From Rhodovarius crocodyli (GTDB taxonomy: Bacteria; Pseudomonadota; Alphaproteobacteria; Acetobacterales; Acetobacteraceae), in the NCBI RefSeq assembly GCF_004005855.1, contig NZ_SACL01000004.1, positions 124,001 through 188,000 on the forward strand: a stretch of 64,000 nucleotides of DNA, given 5' to 3'. The stretch's first letter is position 1. Each line of letters opens with the position of its first letter. Positions 18,524 through 28,859 of this stretch are shown piece by piece. The notes below the pieces were generated by a model. That model did no database searches. It saw only the letters and a program-made list of their open reading frames with translations, and had not been told where the DNA came from. A program made the position numbers and the translations under genes.

Positions 18524-19764
18524 CACGCCGCCACTCCCTGCCACCAGCCCATCACGGCCTCGTCGAGGGCCGCGCGGCAGGTCTCATCCGCCACGCCGTC
18601 CACGGCCTCCGTCAGGAAGGCCTGCACCAGCATGGCACGGGCGGCCTTCTCGGGAATGCCGCGGCTGCGCAGGTAGAACAGCTGGTTTTCGTCCAGCGCG
18701 CCGATGGTGGCGCCATGGCTGCACTTCACGTCGTCGGCGTAGATTTCCAGCTGCGGCTTCGCGTCCATCTCGGCGTCTTCCGAGAGCAGCAGCGCCTGGT
18801 TCATCTGATAGCCGTCGGTGCGCTGGGCGACCTGGGCGACCAGGATCTTGCCCTGGAACACACCGCGCCCATTGCCGGTCAGCACCGACTTGTAGGTCTG
18901 GCGACTGGCGCAATCGGGGGCCGCGTGGTGCAGGAAGGTGGTGGTGTCGGCCAGCTGACCCTGCCCCACCAGCTGCGCGCCGTTCATGTGGCAGGCGGCC
19001 TTGGGGCCTTCCAGCGCCGAGTGGATCTCATTGCGCGCCAGCTTCGCCCCGGCATTCAGGGTGAAGTTGTCATAGGTGCCGCCGGCCGCGATCCGGGCAT
19101 GGATCGAGGACAGGAAATACGCCCCCTGCCCTTCGCGCTGGATGCGGGTATGGGCGCAGGTCGCACCCTCGGCCACCACCACTTCGAAGACCGGATTGTG
19201 CAGATAGCCCACGCCGTCCGGGCCCTCGCAGGTCTCCAGGATGGTGACGGAAGCACCCTCGCCCAGCCGCACCACATGGCGCGGGTGGAAGGCGATGGGC
19301 CCCGCCCCTTCGGTGACAATGCTGACCAGCTCGATCAGCCCGGCATTCTCGCCGGCCGGGATGTCCAGGAACATGCCGTCCTCGGCCAGCGCCGCGTTCA
19401 GGGCGGCGACCGGGGCGGTGGCGCTGTTCTCGACGGTGCCCAGCAGGGGTGCCGCGTCAGAGAGCGGGCGCGGCGGCAGGGTGGACAGGTCCGCCCGCAG
19501 CACGCCGTCCACGAATACCATGCGCGCGCGGCCGCGCTGGGCCGGCAGCTCAGGCCGGGCCAGCGCCTTGGGGGCGGCGCCGAATTCGGCGCGCGCCACC
19601 GGCGTCAGGTCCGTATAGCGATAGGCTTCGACCCGGCGGTTCGGCAGGCCGGACCTGGCCAGTGCCTCCACGCCCTGGCGGCGCAGGGCGCCGACCCAGG
19701 CGGGGGTGGCCAGCGCCTCCGCCCGGCGCAGGAAGGCCTCGGCGTTGCTGGTCATGGCGTTCAC
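18523..19764 (-). CDS. sufD: Fe-S cluster assembly protein SufD
   Basis: A 413-residue SufD. The C-terminal half carries the right-handed beta-helix core shared with SufB, with KCSHGATIGALDENQLFYLRSRGI towards the end. The start shown is a GTG that overlaps the sufC stop (GTGA, coupling); an ATG three codons later (19755) is equally possible. SufD partners with SufB and SufC in the scaffold complex. Confidence 0.92.
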   Translation of the reverse strand: MNAMTSNAEAFLRRAEALATPAWVGALRRQGVEALARSGLPNRRVEAYRYTDLTPVARAEFGAAPKALARPELPAQRGRARMVFVDGVLRADLSTLPPRPLSDAAPLLGTVENSATAPVAALNAALAEDGMFLDIPAGENAGLIELVSIVTEGAGPIAFHPRHVVRLGEGASVTILETCEGPDGVGYLHNPVFEVVVAEGATCAHTRIQREGQGAYFLSSIHARIAAGGTYDNFTLNAGAKLARNEIHSALEGPKAACHMNGAQLVGQGQLADTTTFLHHAAPDCASRQTYKSVLTGNGRGVFQGKILVAQVAQRTDGYQMNQALLLSEDAEMDAKPQLEIYADDVKCSHGATIGALDENQLFYLRSRGIPEKAARAMLVQAFLTEAVDGVADETCRAALDEAVMGWWQGVAA

Positions 19765-20500
19765 GCCGCGACCTCGGCGTAGCCGTGCGCCTCCAGCTCC
19801 AGCGCCAGTTCCTTGCCGCCGCTCTTCGCGATGCGGCCGTTCACCAGCACATGCACGCGGTCGGGCACGATGTAGTTCAGCAGGCGCTGATAATGGGTGA
19901 TGACCAGCGCCGAGAAGCCCGGGCCGCGCAGGGCGTTCACGCCTTCGGAGACGATCTTGAGCGCGTCGATGTCCAGGCCGCTGTCCGTCTCGTCCAGGAT
20001 GGCCAGCGACGGGTTCAGCAGCGCCATCTGCAGCACCTCGTTGCGCTTCTTCTCGCCACCCGAGAAGCCGACATTCACGCCGCGCTTCAGCATGTCCTCC
20101 GGCATCGACAGCTCCTTCATGCGGCTGCGGGCCAGCTTGAGGAACTGCATCGCGTCCAGCTCCGGCTCGCCCCGCTGGCGGCGGATGGCGTTCAGCGCGG
20201 TGCGCAGGAAGGTGGCGTTGCCCACGCCCGGCAGCTCGACCGGGTACTGGAAGGCCAGGAACAGGCCGGAAGCGGCGCGCTCCTCGGGCTCCATCGCCAG
20301 CAGATCCTTGCCGTGGAAGGTCACGGAACCACCCGTGATCTCATAGCCCTCGCGGCCGGACAGCACGTAGGAGAGCGTGGACTTGCCCGCGCCGTTCGGG
20401 CCCATGATGGCATGGACCTCGCCGGCCGGGACTTCCAGATCCAGACCCTTCAGGATCTGCTTGCCGTCGATCTCGGCGGTCAGCCCTTCAATCTTCAACA

Positions 20501-20501
<1 letters not shown>
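19761..20501 (-). CDS. sufC: Fe-S cluster assembly ATPase SufC
   Basis: A 246-residue ABC-type soluble ATPase. It has Walker A GPNGAGKSTLSYVLSG near residue 37, the SufC-specific block FLAFQYPVELPGVGNATFLRTALNA, signature FSGGEKKRNEVLQMA, and Walker B LAILDETDSGLDIDAL. It drives conformational change of SufBD. Its start overlaps the sufB stop by one base. Confidence 0.95.
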
Positions 20502-22009
<1,508 letters not shown>

Positions 22010-22024
22010 TGGTCGGGGCCCCGT

Positions 22025-22474
22025 TCAGAAAGTCAGTGCAGGTGCGGCGCATTGCCGCGCGGGTGGCGTGTTGGCAAGCTGGGCAACGGTAACCCCGGCC
22101 AGCGCGTCGCGAATGGCACGGTTCACCGGGTCCCACCGGCCGCGCACGGGGCAGCAGCCCTCGGACTCGCAGCCGCCATGGCCGCCATCCACGCAGGCGG
22201 TCAGCGCGATCGGCCCTTCAAAGGCCTGGATCACCTCGGAAAGCGGGATGTCCTCAAGCTTTCGGGCCAGCTTGTAGCCCCCGCGCGCGCCGCGCAGCCC
22301 CTCGACGAGGCCGGACTGCGCCAGGATCTTGAGAACCTTGGCGACCGTGGGCTCGGCCAGGCCGCTGGCCAGCGCCAGTTCAGGCACCGCCGCCACGCGC
22401 CCACCACATTGGGCATGGCCCAGGCGGGCCAGCACCACGATGGCGTAATCGGTCAGTTTGGATAGCCGCAGCAA
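22025..22474 (-). CDS. Rrf2-family Fe-S-responsive regulator of the suf operon
   Basis: A 149-residue IscR/SUF-regulator-type protein. An N-terminal winged helix ([16 protein letters not shown]...[33 protein letters not shown]) precedes cluster ligands C94, C102, C107 and C108 ([15 protein letters not shown]). The start is a TTG with GGAGG seven bases upstream; an ATG near it is out of frame. As first gene of the suf operon it probably represses its own promoter when Fe-S clusters are plentiful, through the palindrome at 22498-22522. Confidence 0.88.
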   Translation of the reverse strand: MLRLSKLTDYAIVVLARLGHAQCGGRVAAVPELALASGLAEPTVAKVLKILAQSGLVEGLRGARGGYKLARKLEDIPLSEVIQAFEGPIALTACVDGGHGGCESEGCCPVRGRWDPVNRAIRDALAGVTVAQLANTPPARQCAAPALTF

Positions 22475-22497
22475 GGCATCCTCCTTCGCTGCGGCTC

Positions 22498-22522
22498 AAA
22501 TAGGACTTTTGGCGTCCGGTTT
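22498..22522 (-). promoter_or_regulatory. Candidate Rrf2/IscR-type operator of the suf operon
   Basis: An inverted repeat GGAC-N7-GTCC (22503-22506 and 22514-22517) flanked by AAA on one side and TTT on the other. It lies 24-48 bases before the regulator's start codon, where a promoter must be. The layout resembles IscR-type sites (GACT-like half sites around an AT-rich centre), but the match is from memory. Confidence 0.45.
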
Positions 22523-22531
22523 CCAGCCCTC

Positions 22532-23398
22532 TCAGGCGCGGAAATACAAGGCGGTCGCGTTATCCACCAGAATTCTCTGCCGGTCCAGCGCATCCGGGAA
22601 CCAGTCCGCCAGCCAATCGAGCAGAACCGCGTCGTCATACATCGCAGCCGGGTCCGTCATCTGGGTGTGCGGCCAGTCGGTGCCCCACACGCAGCGGTCG
22701 GGCCGGGCGGCGTAATAGGCGCGCGCCAGCGGCGCCAGGTCGTTGAAGGGCGGGCTGGAGGCACGATAGCCGCACAGCTTCACCCAGGTGCGGCCGTTCT
22801 CCATCAGCTTGCGCACCCCGGCGGCGATGGGCCCGGATGGCCCCTCGGCGGCGGGGGCGCCCGCCATGTGGTCCAGCACGACCTCGACCGGCAGTTCCGC
22901 CAGCACCGGCAGAAGCGCCGCCATGCCCGCACCATGGGCATAGATCTGGATATGCCAGCCCAGCGGCGCGATGCGGGCGGCCAGCCCCTTCAGCTGCTCC
23001 ACCGGGGTGCCGTTGCCGCTGACCGCGTTGAAGCGCACGCCGCGCGCGCCGCGGGCGTGCATCTCGCGCAGCTGGGCGTCGGTCACGCTGTCATCCACCA
23101 CCACCACGGCCCGGGCGCGGTCCAGGCCGAAGCCGCGCACGGCATCCAGCGTCACGGCATTGTCGGTGCCCGAGACGCTGGCCTGCACCACCACCATGCG
23201 CTCCATCCCCAGCTTCTCGGCCATGGAGAGGTAGTGCGGGATGGTGGCGGGCGGCGGCGTATAGGGGCGCGTGGCGCTCAGCGGATACTGCTCATAGGGC
23301 CCGAAGATGTGGAAATGGCAGTCGCAGGCGCCCGCCGGCGCCCTGAAGCGCGGCGTGCCGGTCACCGCACGCGCGGGCACGCAATCATATTCGTACAT
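22532..23398 (-). CDS. Amidohydrolase-family protein, similar to 2-pyrone-4,6-dicarboxylate lactonase
   Basis: A 288-residue TIM-barrel amidohydrolase. The metal-site HxH is in [12 protein letters not shown], and the catalytic Asp motif is WGTDWPH near the C-terminus, as in LigI-type lactonases/decarboxylases (amidohydrolase_2). The ATG at 23398 has GGAGGAAA upstream, which rejects longer starts. The gene is divergent from the SDR at 23483. Relatives hydrolyse lactone rings in aromatic breakdown, but no other ring-cleavage gene is nearby. Confidence 0.8.
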   Translation of the reverse strand: MYEYDCVPARAVTGTPRFRAPAGACDCHFHIFGPYEQYPLSATRPYTPPPATIPHYLSMAEKLGMERMVVVQASVSGTDNAVTLDAVRGFGLDRARAVVVVDDSVTDAQLREMHARGARGVRFNAVSGNGTPVEQLKGLAARIAPLGWHIQIYAHGAGMAALLPVLAELPVEVVLDHMAGAPAAEGPSGPIAAGVRKLMENGRTWVKLCGYRASSPPFNDLAPLARAYYAARPDRCVWGTDWPHTQMTDPAAMYDDAVLLDWLADWFPDALDRQRILVDNATALYFRA

Positions 23399-23482
23399 TC
23401 GTTTCCTCCGATGGCTGGGGCCAGCTTGCGGCCCGGCCCGCATCGAAGCAACCTCACGCCCGACAATCCGGAGGAGAGGCCA

Positions 23483-24235
23483 ATGGCTCAGAAGATCGCT
23501 GTGGTGACGGGGGCGGGAACGGGAATCGGGCGTTCGGCCGCGCTGGCGCTGCTGGCGGCGGGCTACAAGGTGGCGCTGCTCGGCCGCAGGCTGGACGCGC
23601 TGGAGGAAACAAAATCCATGGCCGGGGCGAATGCCGCCCATGCCATGCCCATCGCCACCGACGTCTCCCAGGCCGAGGCCGTGAACGCCGCCTTCGCCCA
23701 GGTGAAATCCGCCTGGGGGCGGCTTGATCTTCTGTTCAACAATGCCGGCATGAACGCGCCAGGCGTGCTGTTCGAGGATCTGCCGGTCGAGAAATGGACC
23801 GAGATCGTGGCCGTGAACCTGACCGGCAGCTTCCTCTGCGCCCAGGCCGCCTTCCGCATCATGAAGGAGCAGTCGCCGCAGGGCGGGCGCATCATCAACA
23901 ACGGCAGCATCAGCGCGCATACCCCGCGCCCGGACAGCGCGCCCTATACCGCGACCAAGCACGCCATCACGGGCCTGACCAAGTCCCTGATGCTGGACGG
24001 GCGCAAGTATGACATCTGCGCCGGCCAGATCGACATCGGCAATGCCGCGACGCCGATGACCCAGCGCATGAAGAAGGGCGTGAAGCAGGCCGACGGCACG
24101 GTGGCCGTCGAAGCGACGATGGATGTCGACAATGTCGGCCGCGCCATCGTCTTCATGGACAGCCTGGACCTTGAGGCCAATATCTTCACCATCACGATCA
24201 AGGCCTCGAAGATGCCCTTCGAAGGCCGCGGCTGA
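23483..24235 (+). CDS. Short-chain dehydrogenase/reductase
   Basis: A 250-residue SDR starting at the ATG at 23483 behind GGAGGAGAGG. Cofactor motif [10 protein letters not shown], structural NNAGMNAPG, catalytic Ser in NNGSISAH and Tyr/Lys in YTATK are all intact. The C-terminal half ends [22 protein letters not shown], as in 3-oxoacyl-ACP-reductase-like SDRs of unknown substrate. The thiol dioxygenase gene follows 13 bases later, so both are probably in one transcript. Confidence 0.87.
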   Translation: MAQKIAVVTGAGTGIGRSAALALLAAGYKVALLGRRLDALEETKSMAGANAAHAMPIATDVSQAEAVNAAFAQVKSAWGRLDLLFNNAGMNAPGVLFEDLPVEKWTEIVAVNLTGSFLCAQAAFRIMKEQSPQGGRIINNGSISAHTPRPDSAPYTATKHAITGLTKSLMLDGRKYDICAGQIDIGNAATPMTQRMKKGVKQADGTVAVEATMDVDNVGRAIVFMDSLDLEANIFTITIKASKMPFEGRG

Positions 24236-24248
24236 GGAGCGAACACCC

Positions 24249-24836
24249 ATGAGCACCGCCAAGCTTCGCGATTTCATCGCCGCCATGACCCGCCTGGCCG
24301 ACCAGGGCCTGGCGGAGGGCCCCCTGCTGGAGAAGGCCAAGCCGCTGCTGGCGGGCCTGATCGCCCAGGATGACTGGCTGCCGGAGGAGTTCGCGAAGCC
24401 GAACCCCGAGCGCTACAGCCAGTATCTGCTGCATTGCGACCCGCTGGAGCGCTTCAGCATGGTCAGCTTCGTCTGGGGCCCCGGCCAGAAGACCCCCATC
24501 CATAATCATATGGTGTGGGGCCTGATCGGCATGCTGCGCGGGTCCGAGATCTCGACCGGCTTCGTGATGAAGGACGGCCGCGCCGTGCCGGATGGCGAGC
24601 CCATCACCCTGCACCCCGGTGACGTCGAGGCCGTGTCGCCCACCCTCGGCGACATCCATCTGGTCGAGAACTTCTATAAGGACCAGACCTCCATCAGCGT
24701 GCATGTCTACGGCGGCAACATCGGCGCGGTGAAGCGGAACGTCTTCACGCCCGAGGGTGAGACCAAGGCCTTCATCTCCGGCTACTCGAACCAGACGGTC
24801 CCGAACCTGTGGGACCGTTCCAAGGAAGCGGCCTGA
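24249..24836 (+). CDS. Cysteine dioxygenase-family (thiol dioxygenase) protein
   Basis: A 195-residue cupin. The iron ligands H85 and H87 (TPIHNHMVWG) and H137 (GDIHLVEN) form the 3-His facial site of thiol dioxygenases. Bacterial members of this type oxidise cysteine or 3-mercaptopropionate to the sulfinic acid; I cannot tell which from sequence. The gene ends just before a strong stem-loop shared with the convergent kelch gene. Confidence 0.83.
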   Translation: MSTAKLRDFIAAMTRLADQGLAEGPLLEKAKPLLAGLIAQDDWLPEEFAKPNPERYSQYLLHCDPLERFSMVSFVWGPGQKTPIHNHMVWGLIGMLRGSEISTGFVMKDGRAVPDGEPITLHPGDVEAVSPTLGDIHLVENFYKDQTSISVHVYGGNIGAVKRNVFTPEGETKAFISGYSNQTVPNLWDRSKEAA

Positions 24837-24846
24837 TCCGGCACGG

Positions 24847-24870
24847 GGCCTTCACCCCAGGGTGAAGGCC
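24847..24870. terminator. Bidirectional stem-loop between convergent genes
   Basis: Perfect 10-bp stem (24847-24856 GGCCTTCACC with 24861-24870 GGTGAAGGCC) and a CCAG loop. It sits 10 bases past the thiol dioxygenase stop and spans the last codons of the minus-strand kelch gene. No T-run on either side; it could work in both directions. Confidence 0.6.
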
Positions 24871-25979
24871 TCATGCAGGGCGGATTGCACGGCGCCGCCC
24901 AGCACGGCGCCGCCGCCCGCCACCAGGATCCAGTCCCCGATCGTGGTCGCGGCCACCGCATGGCGGGGCGTGGGCATCGGGGCGTGGCTCTGCCAGCTGT
25001 CGGTGGCCGGGTCGTAGCTTTCCATCTGCCCGAACACCTTGGCATCGCGCGACACGCCGCGCTCGATGATCCCGCCCTCCCCGCCCATGCAGAAGAAGCG
25101 CCCGCGATAGACGACCATCCCATGGCCCGAACGGGGCGTGGGCAGGGGCGCCCGTTCCTCCCAGGTGTCGCGCTCCGGCAGGTACACGTGGTGCAGGCCG
25201 GTGTTGTACTGGAAGGTGTTGAACCGCCCGCCCACCACATGGATCAGCCCGTTATGGGCCACGCAGCCGACATGGTCGCGGGATGCCGGCAGCGGCCGGC
25301 GGCGTTCCCATTTATCGGCCTGGGGGTCATAGACCTCATGCCAGGAGATGCTGGCGCGCTCATCCGCGGGGTCGGTCGCGCCGCCGATCAGGTGGATCTT
25401 GCCGTTCAGCGCGACGGCGGCCGCGGCCGCGCGCGGGCGCGGCAGGGGCGCGATGCGGTCCCAACGATCAGCCGAGACGTCATAGGCATAGGCATGGTCG
25501 TCGCAGCGCCGGTTCTGCTCGATGAAGCCGCCCAGCGCATAGACCCGCCCGCCGAGCGACTGCACCGCCACATGGTTGGCCCCGCGCGGCAGGGGTGCTG
25601 CGTCGTACCAGCGGTTGGAGGCCGGGTCGTAGACGGTGTGATAGGCGCGGTTGAACTGCCCCTCCCCATAGCCACCCACCACATGCATCCGGTCCGCCCA
25701 GGCGGTGGCCCAGGCCATCTCGCTGCGCGGGATGGGCATGTCCGCCCGCTGCTCCCACCGCCCCATCGGGCCCGGCGGCGCGGGGCTTGCGGTCACGCGC
25801 TGGGCCGCCTGCTCGGGGGTGATGTGGTGGGGTGCGCCGCCCTGGAACACGTTGCTGAACGGGTTGGGTGAGGGCTGCATGGGCCGCAGCGCGGGGCCGT
25901 GATGCTGGTGGGCGTTCTGGGCTGCGGCCTGGCCGGCCAGCAGCGCGCCGGCGGCGCCCAGGGCATGGCGTCGGTTCAT
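24852..25979 (-). CDS. Secreted kelch-repeat beta-propeller protein
   Basis: A 375-residue protein with an N-terminal export signal containing twin Arg (MNRRHALGAAGALLAGQAAAQ), then a short His/Pro-rich linker (NAHQHHG...). About six kelch blades follow; repeats such as HVVGGYGEGQFNRAYHTVYDPASNRWYDAAPLP show the Gly-Gly, Tyr and Trp spacing of about 47-52 residues. The product should fold as a beta-propeller in the periplasm. Enzymatic and binding relatives both exist, and none can be chosen. The RR-x-x-L signal could be Tat- or Sec-dependent. Confidence 0.82.
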   Translation of the reverse strand: MNRRHALGAAGALLAGQAAAQNAHQHHGPALRPMQPSPNPFSNVFQGGAPHHITPEQAAQRVTASPAPPGPMGRWEQRADMPIPRSEMAWATAWADRMHVVGGYGEGQFNRAYHTVYDPASNRWYDAAPLPRGANHVAVQSLGGRVYALGGFIEQNRRCDDHAYAYDVSADRWDRIAPLPRPRAAAAAVALNGKIHLIGGATDPADERASISWHEVYDPQADKWERRRPLPASRDHVGCVAHNGLIHVVGGRFNTFQYNTGLHHVYLPERDTWEERAPLPTPRSGHGMVVYRGRFFCMGGEGGIIERGVSRDAKVFGQMESYDPATDSWQSHAPMPTPRHAVAATTIGDWILVAGGGAVLGGAVQSALHEAFTLG

Positions 25980-26092
25980 GTGGAAGTCTCCCGGGTGAAT
26001 TGCCGGACAATCTGCTGGGTGTGCCCGGCACCCCGCAAGAGGATTTGCGCTGGGTCATGGCCCCTGCCCCGGCCGCGCGCTATATCAAGCCC

Positions 26093-27244
26093 ATGCTGGA
26101 CTACGACATCGCGGTGATCGGCGCGGGCCCGGTGGGGCTCGCCTTCGCGCAGGCGCTGCGCGGCAGCGGCCTCTCTGTGGGGTTGTTCGAGCGCGCGCCG
26201 GAAACCGCCATCGCGCAACCGGCCTTCGACGGGCGCGAGATCGCGCTGACGCATCACTCGCAAAAGCTGATGACGGCTTTCGGCGCCGGGGCGGCACTGG
26301 ACCACGGCTCACCCCTGCGGGAGGCCCAGGTACTGAACGGCGGCAGCCCCTTCGCGCTGGAGTTCACCGCCGATGGCCCCAAGGCTGGCCCGCTCGGCCT
26401 GCTGGTGCCCAATCATGAGATCCGCCGCGCCCTGCATGACGCGGTGCGCGCCGATGCCAGTGCCGAGATCCACGCCGGCACCGAGGTGACGGATGTGTCG
26501 ACCGACCCGCGCGAGGGCCGGCTGACGCTGGCCGATGGCCGCATGGTCCGCGCGCGGCTGATCGTCGCGGCCGATACCCGCTTCTCGGCATCGCGCGGGC
26601 GGATGGGCATCCGCGACAGCCGGCTCGATTTCGGGTCGACCATGCTGGTGGCGCGGGTGGCTCATGAAAAGCCGCATCACGGCATCGCCACGGAATGGTT
26701 CGGCCATGGCCAGACGGTGGCGATGCTGCCGCTGGCGGGCGACGTGTCCTCCTTCGTGCTGACGCTGAAGACGCCGCAGATGGCCAGGCTGATGGAGGCC
26801 ACCCCGGAGGAATTCGCCGCCGAGGCCACCCGCCGCACCCAGGGCCGCTGGGGGCGGATGGAGCTGGTCGCCACGCGCCATGCCTATCCCCTGGTCGCGG
26901 TCTATGCCCGGCGTTTCGTCGGGCGGCGCTTCGCGCTGCTGGGCGATGCGGCGGTGGGCATGCACCCCGTCACGGCGCATGGCTTCAACTTCGGCCTGGC
27001 GGGTGCGGAGCGGCTGGCGCAGGAGATCGGCGGCGACCCGGGCGACACGGCCGCCCTGCTGCGCTTCGAGAGCCGGCACCGGCGCGGTACCTTCCCCCTG
27101 TTCACCGCGACCAACGCCATCGCCAAGCTGTATACCGATGACAGGGCGCCGGCCCGGCTGCTGCGCGGCGCCGTGATGCGCGCCGGCGCGCTGCTGGCGC
27201 CGGTGCGCAAGGCGGTAGCTGCGCAGCTGATGGATGCGCGTTAG
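26093..27244 (+). CDS. FAD-dependent ubiquinone-biosynthesis hydroxylase, UbiH/UbiF/UbiM type
   Basis: A 383-residue class A flavin monooxygenase starting at the ATG at 26093. It has GAGPVGLAFAQAL (10-22) for FAD ADP, an AD-x-R-x-SASRGRMGI stretch (160-173) at the DG-motif position, and GDAAVGMHPVTAHGFNFGL (284-302), the FAD/ubi-hydroxylase signature. The HPVTAHG variant and about 380-residue size fit the UbiM subgroup known in some proteobacteria, which hydroxylates the ubiquinone ring. It overlaps the convergent SDR gene by the shared stop tetramer TTAG. Confidence 0.8.
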   Translation: MLDYDIAVIGAGPVGLAFAQALRGSGLSVGLFERAPETAIAQPAFDGREIALTHHSQKLMTAFGAGAALDHGSPLREAQVLNGGSPFALEFTADGPKAGPLGLLVPNHEIRRALHDAVRADASAEIHAGTEVTDVSTDPREGRLTLADGRMVRARLIVAADTRFSASRGRMGIRDSRLDFGSTMLVARVAHEKPHHGIATEWFGHGQTVAMLPLAGDVSSFVLTLKTPQMARLMEATPEEFAAEATRRTQGRWGRMELVATRHAYPLVAVYARRFVGRRFALLGDAAVGMHPVTAHGFNFGLAGAERLAQEIGGDPGDTAALLRFESRHRRGTFPLFTATNAIAKLYTDDRAPARLLRGAVMRAGALLAPVRKAVAAQLMDAR

Positions 27245-27984
27245 GTCAGGAACGCCCCGCCGTTCACGTGAATGGTCTGGCCGGTGATGTAGCCGCCCTC
27301 GGGGCCTGCCAGCAGCCGCACGACGGCCGCGATCTCCTCCGGCATGCCCTTGCGGGCCAGCGGCACGCCCTGCACCAGCATGCCCGGCAGCGCGCCCGCA
27401 GCCGCCCCGCGCACGGTGTCGATCGCGCCGGGCGCCACGCTGTTGCAGCGGATGCCGAGCGGGGCGAGCTCCACCGCCAGTGCCCGCATCAGCCCCTCCA
27501 GCCCCGCCTTGCTGGCCGAGACATGGCAGCGGTTGGGCGTGCCCACATGGGTCGAGATGCCCGACAGCGCGATGATGGACCCGCCGCCGCGCGCCTCCAT
27601 CAGCGGCACTACGGCCCGGCACAGAATAAAGGCGCCGTCGAGCGCGACCGACAGGATTTCCCGCCACTCGCCCAAGCTCATCTGCTGGAAGGGCGTCTGG
27701 CGGCGCAGGCCGGCGTTGGAGACGGCGATGTCCAGCCCGCCAAAGGTTTCGGCCACCTTGTCCATCATGGCGGCCACGGCCTCGGGCTCGGACACATCTG
27801 CCAGCACCGGCAGGGCACGGCGGCCCAGTGCCTCGATCTCGGCGGCCACGGACTGCACGGCGGCCAGGTCACCGCGGCCGTTCACCACGATGTCCGCCCC
27901 GCCGCGCGCCAGTTCCAGCGCAATCGCGCGGCCGATGTTCTTACCGGCGCCGGTCACCAGCGCCACCTTGCCCTGCAGGCTCAT
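27241..27984 (-). CDS. SDR-family protein lacking the catalytic tyrosine
   Basis: A 247-residue FabG-like SDR. The cofactor site TGAGKNIGRAI, the NAG motif (SNAGLRRQ), the Ser region IIALSGIS and the C-terminal GGAFLT are conserved. At the active site the sequence is NRCHVSASKAG: Lys is present, but the position four residues before it, normally Tyr, is Val. It may be inactive, use another residue (a His is adjacent), or be a regulatory fold. It is divergent from the methyltransferase gene at 28068. Confidence 0.82.
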   Translation of the reverse strand: MSLQGKVALVTGAGKNIGRAIALELARGGADIVVNGRGDLAAVQSVAAEIEALGRRALPVLADVSEPEAVAAMMDKVAETFGGLDIAVSNAGLRRQTPFQQMSLGEWREILSVALDGAFILCRAVVPLMEARGGGSIIALSGISTHVGTPNRCHVSASKAGLEGLMRALAVELAPLGIRCNSVAPGAIDTVRGAAAGALPGMLVQGVPLARKGMPEEIAAVVRLLAGPEGGYITGQTIHVNGGAFLT

Positions 27985-28067
27985 CGCAACGTCTCCTTGG
28001 TTGGGTCCGGCATAGCACGGGGGGCGGGCCTTGCCACCGCAACGGTCGGGCGGGATACAGCTTGGCG

Positions 28068-28751
28068 ATGGGCATCATCTCCTTCATGCGGCTGCGCGAC
28101 ATCGGCCTGTTTCTCAAGAGCGCCAAGACCGACGCCGCGATAGCGAAGCACCGCGAGACGATGACCCAGGGCGAGGCGATGGAGGCCGTCTATGCCGAGC
28201 GGGGCGACCCCTGGGCATCGGCCTCGCCGCGCTACCTGTATCAGCGCCGCAAGTATGAGGTGATGGCCGGGCTGCTGCCCGAGACGCGCTTTCGTTCCGC
28301 CCTCGACATCGGCTGCGGCGTGGGCGGCATGCTGCGCCAGCTCTCGCCGCGCGCCGACCGCGTGACGGGTGTGGATGTGGCGCCCACCGCCATCGAGTTC
28401 GCGCGCCGCGCCAATGCGGATCTGACCAACATCGACTACGCGGTGCATGACATCCTCTCCCTGCCCGCGGAATGGGATGGGAGTTTCGACCTGATCGTGG
28501 TCAGCGACGTACTCTATTACCTGTCGCCCCTGACCGACGAGGCGCTGAAGGAAATCGGCGCGCGGCTGGCACGGCTTCTGGCGCCGGGCGGCATCCTGCT
28601 GCTGGCGAACCATTATTTCTTCCAGCTCGACCCCGACAGCCGGGTCACGCGGCGGATTCACGATGCGATGCGCTGGCAGCCGGGGCTGACCTTGATATCC
28701 GAGCATCGCAAGCCATTTTTCCTCGCGAGCGTCCTGCGGGCGGGCTCGTAA
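28068..28751 (+). CDS. SAM-dependent methyltransferase, NodS-like
   Basis: A 227-residue class I methyltransferase. SAM motif I is ALDIGCGVGGMLRQLSP (about residues 79-95) with the acidic residue in VTGVDVAPTAIEFARR; motif IV is DLIVVSDVLYYL. The overall pattern is that of the NodS/SAM_MT11-type N-methyltransferases found near sugar- or amine-modifying genes, but no such gene is adjacent. The start at 28068 is the first ATG; the upstream region offers no better start. Confidence 0.78.
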   Translation: MGIISFMRLRDIGLFLKSAKTDAAIAKHRETMTQGEAMEAVYAERGDPWASASPRYLYQRRKYEVMAGLLPETRFRSALDIGCGVGGMLRQLSPRADRVTGVDVAPTAIEFARRANADLTNIDYAVHDILSLPAEWDGSFDLIVVSDVLYYLSPLTDEALKEIGARLARLLAPGGILLLANHYFFQLDPDSRVTRRIHDAMRWQPGLTLISEHRKPFFLASVLRAGS

Positions 28752-28805
28752 CACCGGTTACGAAATTACGCTGCACCGCAACAAATGACCGGTTGACGCA
28801 GCCCA

Positions 28806-28845
28806 GAAAACTCGTCAGTTTCATGAACGAAAACTAACCAGTTTC
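28806..28845 (+). promoter_or_regulatory. Tandem TetR-like operators upstream of the RND efflux operon
   Basis: Two near-identical inverted repeats GAAAACT-N4-AGTTTC at 28806-28822 (spacer CGTC) and 28829-28845 (spacer AACC), set 23 bp apart, about two helix turns. A TTGACG hexamer at 28793-28798 could be the -35 element, which puts the operators over and just after the -10 position. The operon's last gene is a TetR regulator, the likely binder. Confidence 0.65.
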
Positions 28846-28859
28846 GTCTGGGAACCTGC

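Noticed and set aside
28753-28794. Two ACCGGTT copies (28753-28759 and 28788-28794) before the RND operon
   Set aside because: ACCGGT is a short palindrome expected by chance at this GC content; the GAAAACT-N4-AGTTTC pair is the much better operator.
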